Assembly (NCBI RefSeq): GCF_035325945.1
Contig: NZ_DAOKYX010000016.1
Location: 1-64,000, forward strand
Source: Parvibaculum sp035325945
GTDB lineage: Bacteria; Pseudomonadota; Alphaproteobacteria; Parvibaculales; Parvibaculaceae
Length of the DNA: 64,000 bases
Direction of reading: 5' to 3'
The translations under genes and the position numbers were made by a program. Position 1 is the stretch's first letter; each line of letters opens with the position of its first letter. Shown here one piece after another: positions 15,918 through 26,990 of the stretch. The notes below the pieces were generated by a model. It had not been told where the DNA came from, searched no databases, and saw only the letters and a program-made list of their open reading frames with translations.

Positions 15918-18602
15918 ATGGCAGGCATCGACCAGACGGCGAGACGACCCGCACCCGAAGCCCTGCTCGTGGAGGCGGCAGCGGAAGGGCGGGGCAAGCT
16001 CAAGATCTTCCTTGGCGCCGCCCCCGGCGTCGGCAAGACCTATGAAATGCTCAGCTCCGGCGCCGAGCGCCATAGGGAAGGCGCGGACGTCGTTGTCGGT
16101 ATCGTCGAGACGCATGGCCGCGCGGAGACGGAGCGACTGGCGCGCGGCCTCGAAACGCTGCCCCGGGCGCGTGTGTCCTACAAGGGCCGGATATTGGAAG
16201 AGATGGATATCGACGCCGTTCTCGCGAGACGGCCTTCGCTCGTTCTCGTCGATGAGCTGGCGCATACCAATGCGCCCGGATCGCGCCATCCCAAACGCTA
16301 TCAGGATGTTGAGGAACTGCTCGATGTGGGCATCGACGTCTACACGACGCTCAACGTGCAGCATGTCGAAAGCCTCAACGACGTCGTGGCCCAGATCACG
16401 CGGATTCGCGTGCGCGAGACGGTACCGGATTCGATTATCGACCGGGCGGACGAGATCGAGGTCGTCGATGTCACGCCAGAGGTGCTGATCCAGCGCCTAC
16501 ATGAAGGAAAGGTCTATGTGCGCGACGCAGCGCAGCGCGCGCTCAAACATTATTTCTCGCCCGGCAATCTGACGGCGCTGCGCGAGCTTGCGCTTCGGCG
16601 GACGGCGCAGCGTGTCGACGAGCAGATGCTGAACTATATGCGCGCTCATGCGATCGCGGGCCCGTGGCCGACGGATGAGCGGCTTCTCGTCTGCATCGAC
16701 GGCGGGCCCGCATCGACCGGCCTTGTGCGCTATGCGCGCCGCTCGGCGGACCGGCTGCGCTGCAACTGGGCGGCGATCCATGTCGAGACGCTCGGTCACG
16801 TTCCGGTGAGCGAGGCCGAGCGCGACAGGTTGAGCGAAGCCTTCCGCCTCGCGGAAAAGCTCGGCGGGAAAGCCGTCATGCTCTCGGGCGATCATGTGGC
16901 CGACACGATCCTCGACTATGCGCGCGAAAACAACGTGACGCAGATCGTTCTCGGGCGGCCGGCCGGCGGTCGTTTCCTCGCGGCCTTCCGGCCCACTCTC
17001 GTAGGCTCGCTCATCCGCAATGCGGGCATGATCGGCATTCATGTGGTGCCGGGCGATGCCGGGTCCACCGAAAGGGCCATCCGCACGCGCGCCGTCGGCG
17101 ACGGCATCGACCCGATGCCCTATGCGGTGAGTACACTGACCATCGGTCTTGCGATCGTCTTGGGAAGGCTCATCCAGCTCGTCGCGCCGCTTCCCAATAT
17201 TTCGCTCGTCTTCCTCGCGGCGATCCTCTTCACGGCCGTCAATTACGGTTTGTGGCCGTCGCTTTTTGCCTCGCTCCTCAGCACGCTCGCGTACAATTTC
17301 TTCTTTCTGCCGCCGCTCTACACATTCACGATCACCGATCCGGCGAATGTCCTGGCGCTCATCTTTTTTACCGTGGTGGCTGTTCTCACCAGCAATCTGA
17401 CGGCCCGCACGCGTCGCCAGATCGTCGTCGCGCAGGCGCAGATCAAGACGACGACGGAACTCAACTCTTTCAGCCGCAAGCTCGCCGGGATCAACGATCT
17501 CGACGATCTTCTCTGGGCCGCATCCTTCCAGATCGCCTCGATGCTGAAGCTGCGCGTCGTCTTTCTCTTTCCCGCCGACGGCCATATGAGCGTCGCGGCG
17601 GGCTATCCGCCGGACGATGTCGCCGACGAGGCGGACCTCGCCGCCGCTCGCTGGGCCTTCGATCACCAGTGCCCGGCGGGGCGCGGCTCGAACACGCTGC
17701 CCGGAGCGAAGCGGCTCTTTCTGCCGATCAGGACCGCAAGCGGAATGCTCGCCGTTGTCGGTCTGGATCGCGAGGCGCCGGGCCCGCTCTTCACCGCCGA
17801 CGAAGGGCGGCTCCTCGATGCGCTGCTCGACCAGATCGCCGTTTCGATCGAGCGCATCCGGCTTGCCGAGGATATCGACAATGCGCGCGTCATGAGTGAG
17901 ACGGAGCGGCTGCGCGGCGCGCTCCTCACCTCCATTTCGCACGATCTCAGAACGCCGCTCGCCTCGATCATCGGCGCTGTCTCGAGCCTCAGAAGCTATT
18001 TCGACCGTTACGATGCCAAGCAGAGGGGTGAATTGATCGCGACCATCGAGGATGAGGCAGAGCGCCTCAATCGCTTTGTCGGAAACCTGCTCGATATCAC
18101 GCGGCTAGAGGCGGGCGCACTCAACATCCGCGCCGACCGCGTCGAGATCGGCGAGCTTGTCGAAACGGCGTTGCGCCGCGCGGCGCGCCTGCTGGCGAGG
18201 CATCGCGTGGAGGTCGATCTGTCGCCGGACCTGCCACCTGTTCGCGCCGATTCCGTTCTGCTCGAACAGGTGATCTTCAATCTCCTCGACAATGCGGCCA
18301 AATATTCGGGCCCCGGCAGCCTCGTTCGCATCAGCGCGGAGCGCGCGCATGACGAGGTTCTCATTCGCGTGAGCGATGAAGGCGAGGGCATCCCGCCCGA
18401 CGAGATCGAGCATATCTTCGACAAGTTCCACCGCGTCCGCGCGGGTGATCAGCGTCCGGCAGGAACGGGGCTCGGGCTTGCTGTCTGCCGCGGCTTCGTC
18501 GAGGCCTTTGGCGGGCGCATCACGGCCGCCAATCGGACGGACAGGCGCGGGGCGCAATTCACCGTCATGCTGCCCGCAGCCATGGGCGGAGGTCAGCCAT
18601 GA
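15918..18602 (+). CDS. kdpD: Osmosensitive K+ sensor histidine kinase KdpD
   Basis: This 894-residue sensor kinase has an N-terminal KdpD domain with Walker A GAAPGVGKT at 33-41 and DELAHTNAPGSRHPKRYQDV, a USP-like domain (~245-370), four closely spaced membrane helices (~400-500), a GAF-like domain (~515-650), and a kinase core with H675 in SISHDLRTPLASI, then N-box LLDNAAKYSG and G-boxes DEGEGIPPDE and GTGLGLAVCRG. It autophosphorylates H675 at low K+ and passes phosphate to KdpE. The start is 14 bases after kdpC; it overlaps kdpE by four bases (ATGA), indicating translational coupling. Confidence 0.96.
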   Translation: MAGIDQTARRPAPEALLVEAAAEGRGKLKIFLGAAPGVGKTYEMLSSGAERHREGADVVVGIVETHGRAETERLARGLETLPRARVSYKGRILEEMDIDAVLARRPSLVLVDELAHTNAPGSRHPKRYQDVEELLDVGIDVYTTLNVQHVESLNDVVAQITRIRVRETVPDSIIDRADEIEVVDVTPEVLIQRLHEGKVYVRDAAQRALKHYFSPGNLTALRELALRRTAQRVDEQMLNYMRAHAIAGPWPTDERLLVCIDGGPASTGLVRYARRSADRLRCNWAAIHVETLGHVPVSEAERDRLSEAFRLAEKLGGKAVMLSGDHVADTILDYARENNVTQIVLGRPAGGRFLAAFRPTLVGSLIRNAGMIGIHVVPGDAGSTERAIRTRAVGDGIDPMPYAVSTLTIGLAIVLGRLIQLVAPLPNISLVFLAAILFTAVNYGLWPSLFASLLSTLAYNFFFLPPLYTFTITDPANVLALIFFTVVAVLTSNLTARTRRQIVVAQAQIKTTTELNSFSRKLAGINDLDDLLWAASFQIASMLKLRVVFLFPADGHMSVAAGYPPDDVADEADLAAARWAFDHQCPAGRGSNTLPGAKRLFLPIRTASGMLAVVGLDREAPGPLFTADEGRLLDALLDQIAVSIERIRLAEDIDNARVMSETERLRGALLTSISHDLRTPLASIIGAVSSLRSYFDRYDAKQRGELIATIEDEAERLNRFVGNLLDITRLEAGALNIRADRVEIGELVETALRRAARLLARHRVEVDLSPDLPPVRADSVLLEQVIFNLLDNAAKYSGPGSLVRISAERAHDEVLIRVSDEGEGIPPDEIEHIFDKFHRVRAGDQRPAGTGLGLAVCRGFVEAFGGRITAANRTDRRGAQFTVMLPAAMGGGQP

Positions 18603-19288
18603 GCGCCCAGACGCATATTCTTGTCGTTGACGACGAGCCGCAGATCCGGCGCTTCCTGCGCACGAGCCTCGGCGCGCAGGGCTACCGGCTTTCAGAGGCG
18701 GCGAGCGGCGCCGAGGCGCTGGCCAGGGCGCAGAAGGACGAGCCCGATCTCGTCATTCTTGACCTCGGCCTGCCGGACGGTGACGGCTTTTCGGTTATCG
18801 AAAGACTTCGCGAGAAGTCGCAGGTCCCCATCATCGTTCTCTCTGTGCGCAACGACGAGAAGGGCAAGGTGCATGCGCTCGATCTCGGCGCCGACGACTA
18901 CGTGACCAAGCCGTTCGGGATGGAGGAACTGGTCGCCCGCATCCGGGCCGCCATGCGCCACAGGCTTCAGGCGCAGGGCGAGGCGCCGGTCTTCCGCAGC
19001 GGTGATCTCGCCGTCGATCTCGTGCGACGCATCGTCACGGTCGGGGACCGGGAGGTGAAACTCTCGGCCCGCGAATACGATCTGCTCCGCATTCTCGTCA
19101 TGCATGCGGGCAAGGTGCTGACGCATGGTTTCCTGCTTCGTGAAGTCTGGGGGCCCGCCCATACGGAAGACGTGCAGTATCTGCGCGTCTATGTCCGTCA
19201 ACTTCGCGAAAAGCTCGAAGCCGACCCGACGATCCCGCGTCATATACTGACGGAAACGGGAGTGGGCTACCGGCTGAGAGCGGAATGA
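18599..19288 (+). CDS. kdpE: Response regulator KdpE (OmpR family)
   Basis: This 229-residue regulator has a receiver domain (1-120) with acidic pair D11/D12, phospho-acceptor D55 in LVILDLGLPDGDGF and the conserved Lys in DDYVTKPFGMEELVARI. A winged-helix DNA-binding domain (about 130-227) follows, containing LSAREYDLLRILVMHAGKVL and VYVRQLREKLEADP. It activates kdp transcription when phosphorylated by KdpD. It is the last gene of the operon; no T-run terminator is obvious behind it. Confidence 0.95.
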   Translation: MSAQTHILVVDDEPQIRRFLRTSLGAQGYRLSEAASGAEALARAQKDEPDLVILDLGLPDGDGFSVIERLREKSQVPIIVLSVRNDEKGKVHALDLGADDYVTKPFGMEELVARIRAAMRHRLQAQGEAPVFRSGDLAVDLVRRIVTVGDREVKLSAREYDLLRILVMHAGKVLTHGFLLREVWGPAHTEDVQYLRVYVRQLREKLEADPTIPRHILTETGVGYRLRAE

Positions 19289-19510
19289 CGGCAGGCCTGC
19301 TGCGATTGGCGTCAGTTCGTCCGGATATGCCGCGATGGTCCGCTTGCGGTCATCAGCACTTTATTTGTGCGTCTGCATAAATCATCCACATAATTTTTAT
19401 TCAAATTGGGGCATACGGCTGTTCGTCTGACGCACATTCCGGCAAAAGACGTGTTATTATGTCAAATTGTTAGGATCGCTGCGAAATTGAAGCGGGGGCG
19501 TGCTGTCAGC

Positions 19511-20254
19511 ATGAGAGGCGACGAAACAAGAGACCGTATCAAGTTGGCCGCTTTGAAGCTCTTTGCGGAGCGCGGCGTCGATGGGGTCTCGATCCGCGAG
19601 ATCGTTTCGGAAGCCGGGCAGCGTAATGTCGGCTCCCTGCATTACTATTTCCGCACGAAGGAAGCGCTGGTCCGCGAACTCGTGATCGACGGCGCGAAGG
19701 TCATCAATGAGCGGCGCAACGAGATGCTCGCCCATCTTCACCGCGATGGCGGGCCGAAGACGCTCCGCGAAGTCATCGAGGTGCTCGTCTGGCCGTCGAT
19801 CGGCGGCACGGATACGAGGGAGCAGGACGGCACCTATATGCGCTTCGTCGCGTCCCTTTCGATGAACCACCGCGAGATTATCGTCAGAGCGCTGCAAGGC
19901 GGTGAGTGGGATTCCGGCTATCGGGAGTGCCTGAAGTACATAAGGGAGCTGTTGCCACATATTCCCGAACGGGTTCTCGATCAGCGCCTCGTCTTCATGG
20001 GCATCTATCTTGGGGCGACCGTCGCGACCCGCGCTTCGGCGGTCGATGCGGGTGGCAAGGCCCGCGATTTCTGGATGATCAAGTCCACCATGGACAATTT
20101 CATCGACACGATCGAGGCGCTGCTTGAAGCGCCGGTCGAGGGGGAAGCCGGGTTGCACCGGCCCGAGCATGCGCGCCCCGGCGAGTTTTCCGAAATTCGG
20201 GCGTCGATCGAATTGCGCAACCAGGCGGCGGGCCTGGCGGGCGGACGCCGATGA
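19511..20254 (+). CDS. TetR/AcrR-family transcriptional regulator
   Basis: This 247-residue protein has a canonical TetR N-terminus: TRDRIKLAALKLFAERGVDG, VSIREIVSEAGQRNVGSLHYYF and RTKEALVRELV (about residues 5-60). The C-terminal ligand domain is longer than average and ends in a charged tail. ATG 19511 was chosen because it begins just before the DNA-binding domain; upstream in-frame starts add residues without domain character. It precedes an MFS exporter on the same strand by 150 bases, a common repressor-pump arrangement, so it may regulate that pump. The upstream 222 bases are AT-rich and probably hold its promoter, but I could not fix -35/-10 boxes. Confidence 0.85.
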   Translation: MRGDETRDRIKLAALKLFAERGVDGVSIREIVSEAGQRNVGSLHYYFRTKEALVRELVIDGAKVINERRNEMLAHLHRDGGPKTLREVIEVLVWPSIGGTDTREQDGTYMRFVASLSMNHREIIVRALQGGEWDSGYRECLKYIRELLPHIPERVLDQRLVFMGIYLGATVATRASAVDAGGKARDFWMIKSTMDNFIDTIEALLEAPVEGEAGLHRPEHARPGEFSEIRASIELRNQAAGLAGGRR

Positions 20255-20404
20255 AGCGCGCATAACCCTCAGGCGCTTCCGTTCGGGCTCGCAAACTCTT
20301 TCATTCCTGCTACAGAATCCGGGTCCCGGTTCGGGTGAGCCTCATGCCTGCCGGACAATGAGGGCGTTGCCGCAACGAAAATTCCGGAACGGGTGGCTTT
20401 TGAA

Positions 20405-21802
20405 ATGAGCAGCGAGGCGGGGCGGCAGGACGGCTGGCGCGATCTGTTGCGGGAGGGGCGTTTCGCCCGGTTTGCGCTTCTCTGCCTCGGGGTCTGGCTC
20501 AATGCAGCGGACGCATTGATGACGGCCACGATCATGCCGAGCGTGGCGCGCGACATTGGCGGCTATGCCTATTTCGGCTGGGCGATTGCGGGCTATCTGC
20601 TCGGCTCGATTGTGGCGGGCGCCAGCGCCGGGCAATTCTCCATGCGGTTCGGCGTGCGGCGAGCCCTGGCGATGGCGGCCATCGTCTATGCGGCGGGATG
20701 CGTCGTCAGCGCGATCGCGCCAGAGATCGCGAGCTTCCTTGTCGGCCGGCTCCTCCAGGGCGTGGGCGCAGGCTGGGTCGTCGGCCTTTGCTATGTCGCC
20801 ATCGGAACGATGTTTCCCGAGCATCTATGGGCGCGGGTGCTTGCGTCCATTTCGGGCGTCTGGGGCGTCGCCACGCTGCTGAGCCCGTTGATCGGCGGCA
20901 TATTCGCGGAAGCCGGCATCTGGCGGTGGTCGTTCTGGCTCTTCGCTGTGCAGGGGACAGGCTTTGCGGCGGCGGCGCTCGCGCTGCTTGGAGAGGGGCA
21001 TCCGCAACGGGACGACCATCCGCTTCCGATCCGGCAGCTTGCGATCCTGACGTCTGGCATTCTCGCCATCGCGGCGGCGGGGCTCCTTCCGGACGCCGCT
21101 CGCGCGCTTGCTCTCGGCGCGGCGGGTCTTGCGCTCCTCCTCTGGTTCGTTCGCTTCGATGCGCGCTCTCGCGCGCCCCTTCTGCCGCGCCAGACCGGGA
21201 ACCCCGCAACGGCCGCCGGGGCAGGCTATGCGATGATCTTCCTTCTCGCGGCCGGAACGATCAGCTTCAGCGTCTATGGCTCGGCGATCATGCAGGCGCT
21301 CTACGGGAGTTCGCCGCTTGCCGCCGGATATATCATCGGCGCGGAGGCCATGGCCTGGACGCTGGCGGCGCTCGCCGTTTCAAGCCTGCCCGACAGGTGG
21401 CACGGCTTCTTCATCCGCCTCGGCGCGAGTTGCATCGTTGCAGGCGTGGCGGGGCTTGCGATCGCGATGCCGCGCGGCCCCGTGGCCGCCATCGTCGCCA
21501 GCGCCATAATCATGGGATGCGGCTTCGGCCTTGCCTGGGCGTTCATGGCGCGGCGCATTCTTTCGAGCGTCGACGGAGAGGAGAGGGCGGTCGCCTCTTC
21601 CGCCGTGCCGACGATGCAGCTTGTCGGCGGCGCGGCCGGCTCGGCGGGCGCAGGCGCCATCGCCAATCTGCTCGGCTTCGTCCATGGCATAGACGCGACG
21701 ACGGCGGCGGCGGGGAGCTTCTGGCTCTTCGCGGCCTTCGTGCCCGTGGTCGGGCTCGGCTGGCTTGCAGCCTGGCGGCTTGCGGGGCTCGAGCGCGGCT
21801 AG
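20405..21802 (+). CDS. MFS transporter, drug-efflux type
   Basis: This 465-residue polytopic membrane protein has an MFS loop signature in GQFSMRFGVRRALAMAA (~77-93), an LNAADALMTATIMPSVARDI opening helix typical of the DHA2/drug:H+ antiporter branch, and a motif C-like stretch in GVWGVATLLSPLIGGIFAE. About 13-14 hydrophobic segments can be counted. Such proteins export drugs or metabolites by proton antiport; the substrate is unknown. ATG 20405 is preferred to the GTG at 20393. Its stop overlaps that of the convergent AI-2E-family gene by three bases. Confidence 0.85.
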   Translation: MSSEAGRQDGWRDLLREGRFARFALLCLGVWLNAADALMTATIMPSVARDIGGYAYFGWAIAGYLLGSIVAGASAGQFSMRFGVRRALAMAAIVYAAGCVVSAIAPEIASFLVGRLLQGVGAGWVVGLCYVAIGTMFPEHLWARVLASISGVWGVATLLSPLIGGIFAEAGIWRWSFWLFAVQGTGFAAAALALLGEGHPQRDDHPLPIRQLAILTSGILAIAAAGLLPDAARALALGAAGLALLLWFVRFDARSRAPLLPRQTGNPATAAGAGYAMIFLLAAGTISFSVYGSAIMQALYGSSPLAAGYIIGAEAMAWTLAALAVSSLPDRWHGFFIRLGASCIVAGVAGLAIAMPRGPVAAIVASAIIMGCGFGLAWAFMARRILSSVDGEERAVASSAVPTMQLVGGAAGSAGAGAIANLLGFVHGIDATTAAAGSFWLFAAFVPVVGLGWLAAWRLAGLERG

Positions 21803-22833
21803 ATGAGGCCGCGCGCGGAAAGCTCGTCCTTCACATAGGCGTAGTAAATCGGCGCGGCGATGACGCCGGGCACGCCGAACCACGCTTCCATCGCCAGCAT
21901 TGCGATCAGCATTTCCCATGCGCGCGAGCGGATCTGCGTGCCGATGATGCGCGCATTGACGAAATATTCGAGCTTGTGGATGAGGACGAGGAACAGGAGC
22001 GATCCGATGGCGGCCGAGGCTGAAACGCTGAGGCTCACGATCACGATGACCGTGTTCGAGATGAGATTGCCGATGACGGGAAGAAGTCCGGCAATGAAGG
22101 TGACGGCGATCATGGTCTTCACAAGCGGAAGATTGATGCCAATCGCAGGCAGGATTGCCGCCAGATAAAGCGCCGTCAGGGTCGTGTTGAGCGCGGAGAT
22201 GCGGACCTGCGCGAAGACCACGCGGCGGAAAGCATTGCCGAGGATCTGCGCGCGCCCGAGCAGCGCTCCCCGGAGCGGGGGCAGATTGGCGGGCGTCGGC
22301 GTCGCCTCGCCCAGCACGGCGAGACCGCCGATGACCGCGCCGACGATGATGTGAACGACGATGCGGCCGAAATTCTCGCCGACGCTTTGCAGGACGCCGG
22401 CATGCGCCCGCAGCCATTGCGCGGCTTCCCGTTCCCAATCCTGCGCCGTGGCGGGAAGCATGTCCTGCGCCCAGGCGGGGAAATGGGTTCGCGCCGTCAG
22501 CACGATATCCGCCATTTTCTGCATCAGGATGACGACGTTGTCGGAGCTGTCGGTGAAGAAGGCGGTAAGGCCCGCGACGCCGGAGGAGAGGATCAGCGTT
22601 GCGATAAAGGCGAGAAGCGCCAGCGCCACGGCCTTGCCCGTCCGGTGCGTGAGGCCCGGAATGTGAACATAGGGCGCCATCATGTGCACCAGCTCATAAA
22701 CGAGCACGCCGGCGAGGAAGGCGGCGAGAAGACCGAGATTGAGCACGGCATAGAGCGCCAGCCCCATGAGAGCGAGGGCCGCGATCTCTATCCTGCGGGT
22801 GCTGGCCAGTTCGAAGGCCGTCGGTGCAGTCAT
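21799..22833 (-). CDS. AI-2E/PerM-family transporter
   Basis: This 344-residue membrane protein has two N-terminal helix pairs (about 15-80), a long soluble insert (about 95-150) with DMLPATAQDWEREAAQWL, and C-terminal helices with LPVIGNLISNTVIVIVSLS and AWEMLIAMLAMEAWFGVPG then VIAAPIYYAYVKDEL. The last motif is the AI-2E family end (here G-V-P-G-V-I-A-A-P). Family members export autoinducer-2 or exchange ions; the substrate is unknown. The start at 22833 has GGAAG upstream on the minus strand; a longer frame from 22887 is unlikely. It is divergent from ettA. Confidence 0.85.
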   Translation of the reverse strand: MTAPTAFELASTRRIEIAALALMGLALYAVLNLGLLAAFLAGVLVYELVHMMAPYVHIPGLTHRTGKAVALALLAFIATLILSSGVAGLTAFFTDSSDNVVILMQKMADIVLTARTHFPAWAQDMLPATAQDWEREAAQWLRAHAGVLQSVGENFGRIVVHIIVGAVIGGLAVLGEATPTPANLPPLRGALLGRAQILGNAFRRVVFAQVRISALNTTLTALYLAAILPAIGINLPLVKTMIAVTFIAGLLPVIGNLISNTVIVIVSLSVSASAAIGSLLFLVLIHKLEYFVNARIIGTQIRSRAWEMLIAMLAMEAWFGVPGVIAAPIYYAYVKDELSARGLI

Positions 22834-23013
22834 TCTGTTTCTTCCCGCCTTGGCGATGTCCGGATGCCTTGTCCCGGCGGCGAGCATATAACCGCCCGCC
22901 GCTTCGGCCTACAGCCAAAGGGACGGCCGGGCGGCGAGGGCCGATTTGCCGCCCGTGGCGCGATCGGCTAGAAGAGGCCCGACATTCCCCAGACCGTCGA
23001 GAGCGAACCGCCT

Positions 23014-24669
<1,656 letters not shown>

Positions 24670-24693
24670 GAAGGCGGACAGGATCGAAGACAT

Positions 24694-24728
24694 AACGGCG
24701 CGGGGGTTTCTCCCGCGCCGTTTTCTTT
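24694..24728 (+). terminator. Rho-independent terminator after ettA
   Basis: A perfect 11-bp stem AACGGCGCGGG (24694-24704) with CCCGCGCCGTT (24712-24722) and a 7-base loop is followed by TTCTTTT. It ends ettA transcription; the AA side may also serve the convergent TetR gene. Confidence 0.9.
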
Positions 24729-24744
24729 TGCGCCTCGTCTGGCA

Positions 24745-25371
24745 TCAGCGCCGCGGCGCGGCGGTCATGTCGAGAGCGATATAGGCCGTGAGGACGTTCT
24801 TGAATTCGCGCGAGAGAGTGCCGAGCGCCGATTGCGGCACGCGCACGACCTCGATCACATAGGCATCGAGCATGATGGTGGCGATCCGTGCCAGCGTCGA
24901 GGCCCGGCGCTTCGCAATGCCCATGGCTTCGAGGAGACGGGTCAGTTGCCTTGCTACCTGCGTGTTGATGCGGTCGTCGAGCTTGCGAAGTTCGGGATCG
25001 GCCTTGAGCGCGTGCAGGATGACGGCGGTGACGGGCGCTGCGCGATAGGCTTGCGTGAGGTCGTCGATCAGCGTGTCGACGATGCCCGGCCAGGGCTCGC
25101 CCCGGTTCGCGCGCTCGATCAGCATGTCGAGATCGCTCTTGCGGTGCCGGACGAAGTGCCCGGTCAGCTCCGCGACGATCGCCCGCTTGTTGGCGAAGTA
25201 ATGATAGAGCGACGTGACGCTGATGCCCGCTTCCTCGGCGACGCGCGTGGTCGTCAGCGCGTCATAGCCTGCTTCCACCAGGAGCCTGGTGGCGGCTTCG
25301 AGGATCCCCTGGACGCGGATGCGGGCGCGCCCCTGGCGCGGCGTCGTTCTCTTCGCAAGCGTTGCGGACAT
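24745..25371 (-). CDS. TetR/AcrR-family repressor
   Basis: This 208-residue protein has the TetR DNA-binding region RIRVQGILEAATRLLVEAGY, ALTTTRVAEEAGISVTSLYH and YFANKRAIVAELTGHF (residues ~17-73), then a helical ligand domain with LTQAYRAAPVTAVILHALK. It is divergent from a class III aminotransferase with 158 bases between starts. A palindrome (25410-25430) next to a good promoter suggests it represses the aminotransferase and possibly itself. The ligand is unknown. Confidence 0.85.
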   Translation of the reverse strand: MSATLAKRTTPRQGRARIRVQGILEAATRLLVEAGYDALTTTRVAEEAGISVTSLYHYFANKRAIVAELTGHFVRHRKSDLDMLIERANRGEPWPGIVDTLIDDLTQAYRAAPVTAVILHALKADPELRKLDDRINTQVARQLTRLLEAMGIAKRRASTLARIATIMLDAYVIEVVRVPQSALGTLSREFKNVLTAYIALDMTAAPRR

Positions 25372-25409
25372 GGATGCGATTCTTGATCGGGCGGCTGGCT
25401 TTTGACCGG

Positions 25410-25430
25410 AATTTGAAAGCTACACAAATT
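25410..25430. promoter_or_regulatory. Inverted repeat, candidate TetR operator
   Basis: AATTTG (25410-25415) and CAAATT (25425-25430) are perfect inverted arms around nine bases. The palindrome is flanked on both sides by direct copies of TTTGACCG (25401-25408 and 25432-25439). It abuts the -35 box of the aminotransferase promoter and lies upstream of the divergent TetR gene. Confidence 0.45.
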
Positions 25431-25432
25431 GT

Positions 25433-25461
25433 TTGACCGCGAACAGGGCACCCACTTAGAT
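25433..25461 (+). promoter_or_regulatory. Promoter of the aminotransferase gene
   Basis: TTGACC (25433-25438), a 17-base spacer and TTAGAT (25456-25461) match the housekeeping sigma-factor consensus at nearly every key position. The expected transcript start near 25468 leaves a leader of about 60 bases before the ATG at 25530. Confidence 0.6.
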
Positions 25462-25529
25462 TTCTAAAGTTGAATGGTATTCAAAATAAGGCGCGAAGCC
25501 TTCACGCCATGACAAAGGGAGACCCCGCG

Positions 25530-26918
25530 ATGAGCGACCGCCTGGCCAATCTGCCCGCGCCACTCGAGGCTGAGGGCGTCTGGAAGAACGTGTTTTCCTA
25601 TCACCCGATGGATGTGGAACTGGCGCGAGCGGAGGGGGTTCATCTCTTCGACACCAAGGGCAATCGCTATATCGACGCGTCGGGTGGGCCGATGGCTGTC
25701 AATCTGGGGCACAACGATCCCCGCATGCGCGCCGCCGTCGAGGCGCAGATGCGCGACTTCGCCTATGTGCATCCGGTGCTCGCCAACCGTCCGCGCGCGG
25801 CGCTCTGCAATGCCATTGCGGAGGTCGCGCCCGAGGGGCTCAATGCGACCTATCTCGTCTCCGGCGGTTCGGAGGCAGTGGAAACCGCCGTCAAGATCGC
25901 GCGGCAATATTGGGTCGGTGCGGGCAAGCCCGAGAAGCACAAGGTCATTGCCTGTTACGAATCCTATCATGGCATGACGCTCGGCACGATGGCGCTGTCG
26001 GGAAATGCGGCGACGATGCGGCCCTTCGACCCGATGCTTCAGAAATGGCCGCATGTCCGTCAGTATTCGGACCATCTGAAGCCCGCCCATCTCGACCGGG
26101 ACGAGTGGGCGGTCGAATGCGCGCGCGATCTCGAGCGGCTCATCCATTGCGAGGGCGCGCATTCGGTCGCGGCCTTCATCGTGACGCCGCATGGCTGCGG
26201 CTCCGAATATGGCGTCGTAGCGCCCGCCCGCTATTGGGAGGAGGTGCGCCGCATCTGCGACGAATACGAGGTTCTGCTGATCGCGGATGAAGTCGTGACC
26301 GGCTTTGGCCGGACGGGCGAATGGTTCGGCATGCAGCATTTCGGCGTCGCGCCGGACATCATGACCATGGCCAAGGGCATCTCCTCCTGCTTCCTGCCGC
26401 TCGGCGCCGTCACGGTGAGCGACGCGATCAACGAGGTCTTCCGCGCCGGCACACCCTTCATTCACGGCTTCACAAATGGCGGCAATGCGCTTTCCTGCGC
26501 GGCGGGGCTGCAGGTCATCGACATCATCAAGGAAGACGGGCTCATCGCCCATTGCCGCGAGATGGGGGAGCGGCTCTTTGCCCAGAAGGAGCGCCTGCTT
26601 GCGCATCCGACGGTTGCCGATGCGCGCGGCTGGGGGCTCTTCATGGTTCTCGAAATGGTCGAGAGCAAGGCCAGCCGTGAATATTTCGCGCCCGAGAAGC
26701 AGGCGGAACAGTTGTTCCAGAGCCTCGCGCTCAAGAACGGGCTTGTCTTCTATTCCACTCTTTACGGTGCGCGCCGGCGTCCGCTCTTTCGCCGCGGTCT
26801 GCCGCTCTGGGTGTCGCCGCCGCTCACCATTTCGGCGAGCGAGATCGACGAACTCGTCGACCGGCTCGACCGCACGCTCGGCGAATGGGAGCGGATGCTG
26901 GGCGTCGCTGGCGTGTAA
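25530..26918 (+). CDS. Class III (PLP-dependent) aminotransferase
   Basis: This 462-residue fold-type I aminotransferase of the omega-amino acid:pyruvate/beta-alanine branch has SGGSEAVETAVKIARQYW (cofactor phosphate loop), ESYHGMTLGTMALSG, LIADEVVTGFGRTGEWFGM (Asp that holds the pyridine ring) and the Schiff-base lysine K282 in TMAKGISSCFLPLGAV. It transfers an amino group from a terminal amine or omega-amino acid to an oxo acid; the exact substrate is not readable. ATG 25530 has AGGGAG upstream and begins in the family's usual place. Control is probably by the divergent TetR protein through the palindrome at 25410. It ends at a strong terminator at 26941. Confidence 0.9.
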   Translation: MSDRLANLPAPLEAEGVWKNVFSYHPMDVELARAEGVHLFDTKGNRYIDASGGPMAVNLGHNDPRMRAAVEAQMRDFAYVHPVLANRPRAALCNAIAEVAPEGLNATYLVSGGSEAVETAVKIARQYWVGAGKPEKHKVIACYESYHGMTLGTMALSGNAATMRPFDPMLQKWPHVRQYSDHLKPAHLDRDEWAVECARDLERLIHCEGAHSVAAFIVTPHGCGSEYGVVAPARYWEEVRRICDEYEVLLIADEVVTGFGRTGEWFGMQHFGVAPDIMTMAKGISSCFLPLGAVTVSDAINEVFRAGTPFIHGFTNGGNALSCAAGLQVIDIIKEDGLIAHCREMGERLFAQKERLLAHPTVADARGWGLFMVLEMVESKASREYFAPEKQAEQLFQSLALKNGLVFYSTLYGARRRPLFRRGLPLWVSPPLTISASEIDELVDRLDRTLGEWERMLGVAGV

Positions 26919-26940
26919 AACGCCGGAGCTCCAAAATGCG

Positions 26941-26972
26941 AACGCCCCCGGATTTTGTCCGGGGGCGTTTTC
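26941..26972. terminator. Bidirectional terminator, aminotransferase/mlaC
   Basis: A perfect 12-bp stem AACGCCCCCGGA (26941-26952) with TCCGGGGGCGTT (26958-26969) and a five-base loop is followed by TTT on the plus strand. It lies between two convergent genes. The A-run on the left (AAAA before the stem) gives a U-run for the minus-strand transcript too. Confidence 0.85.
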
Positions 26973-26990
26973 AATTCGATGGGAGGCGTC

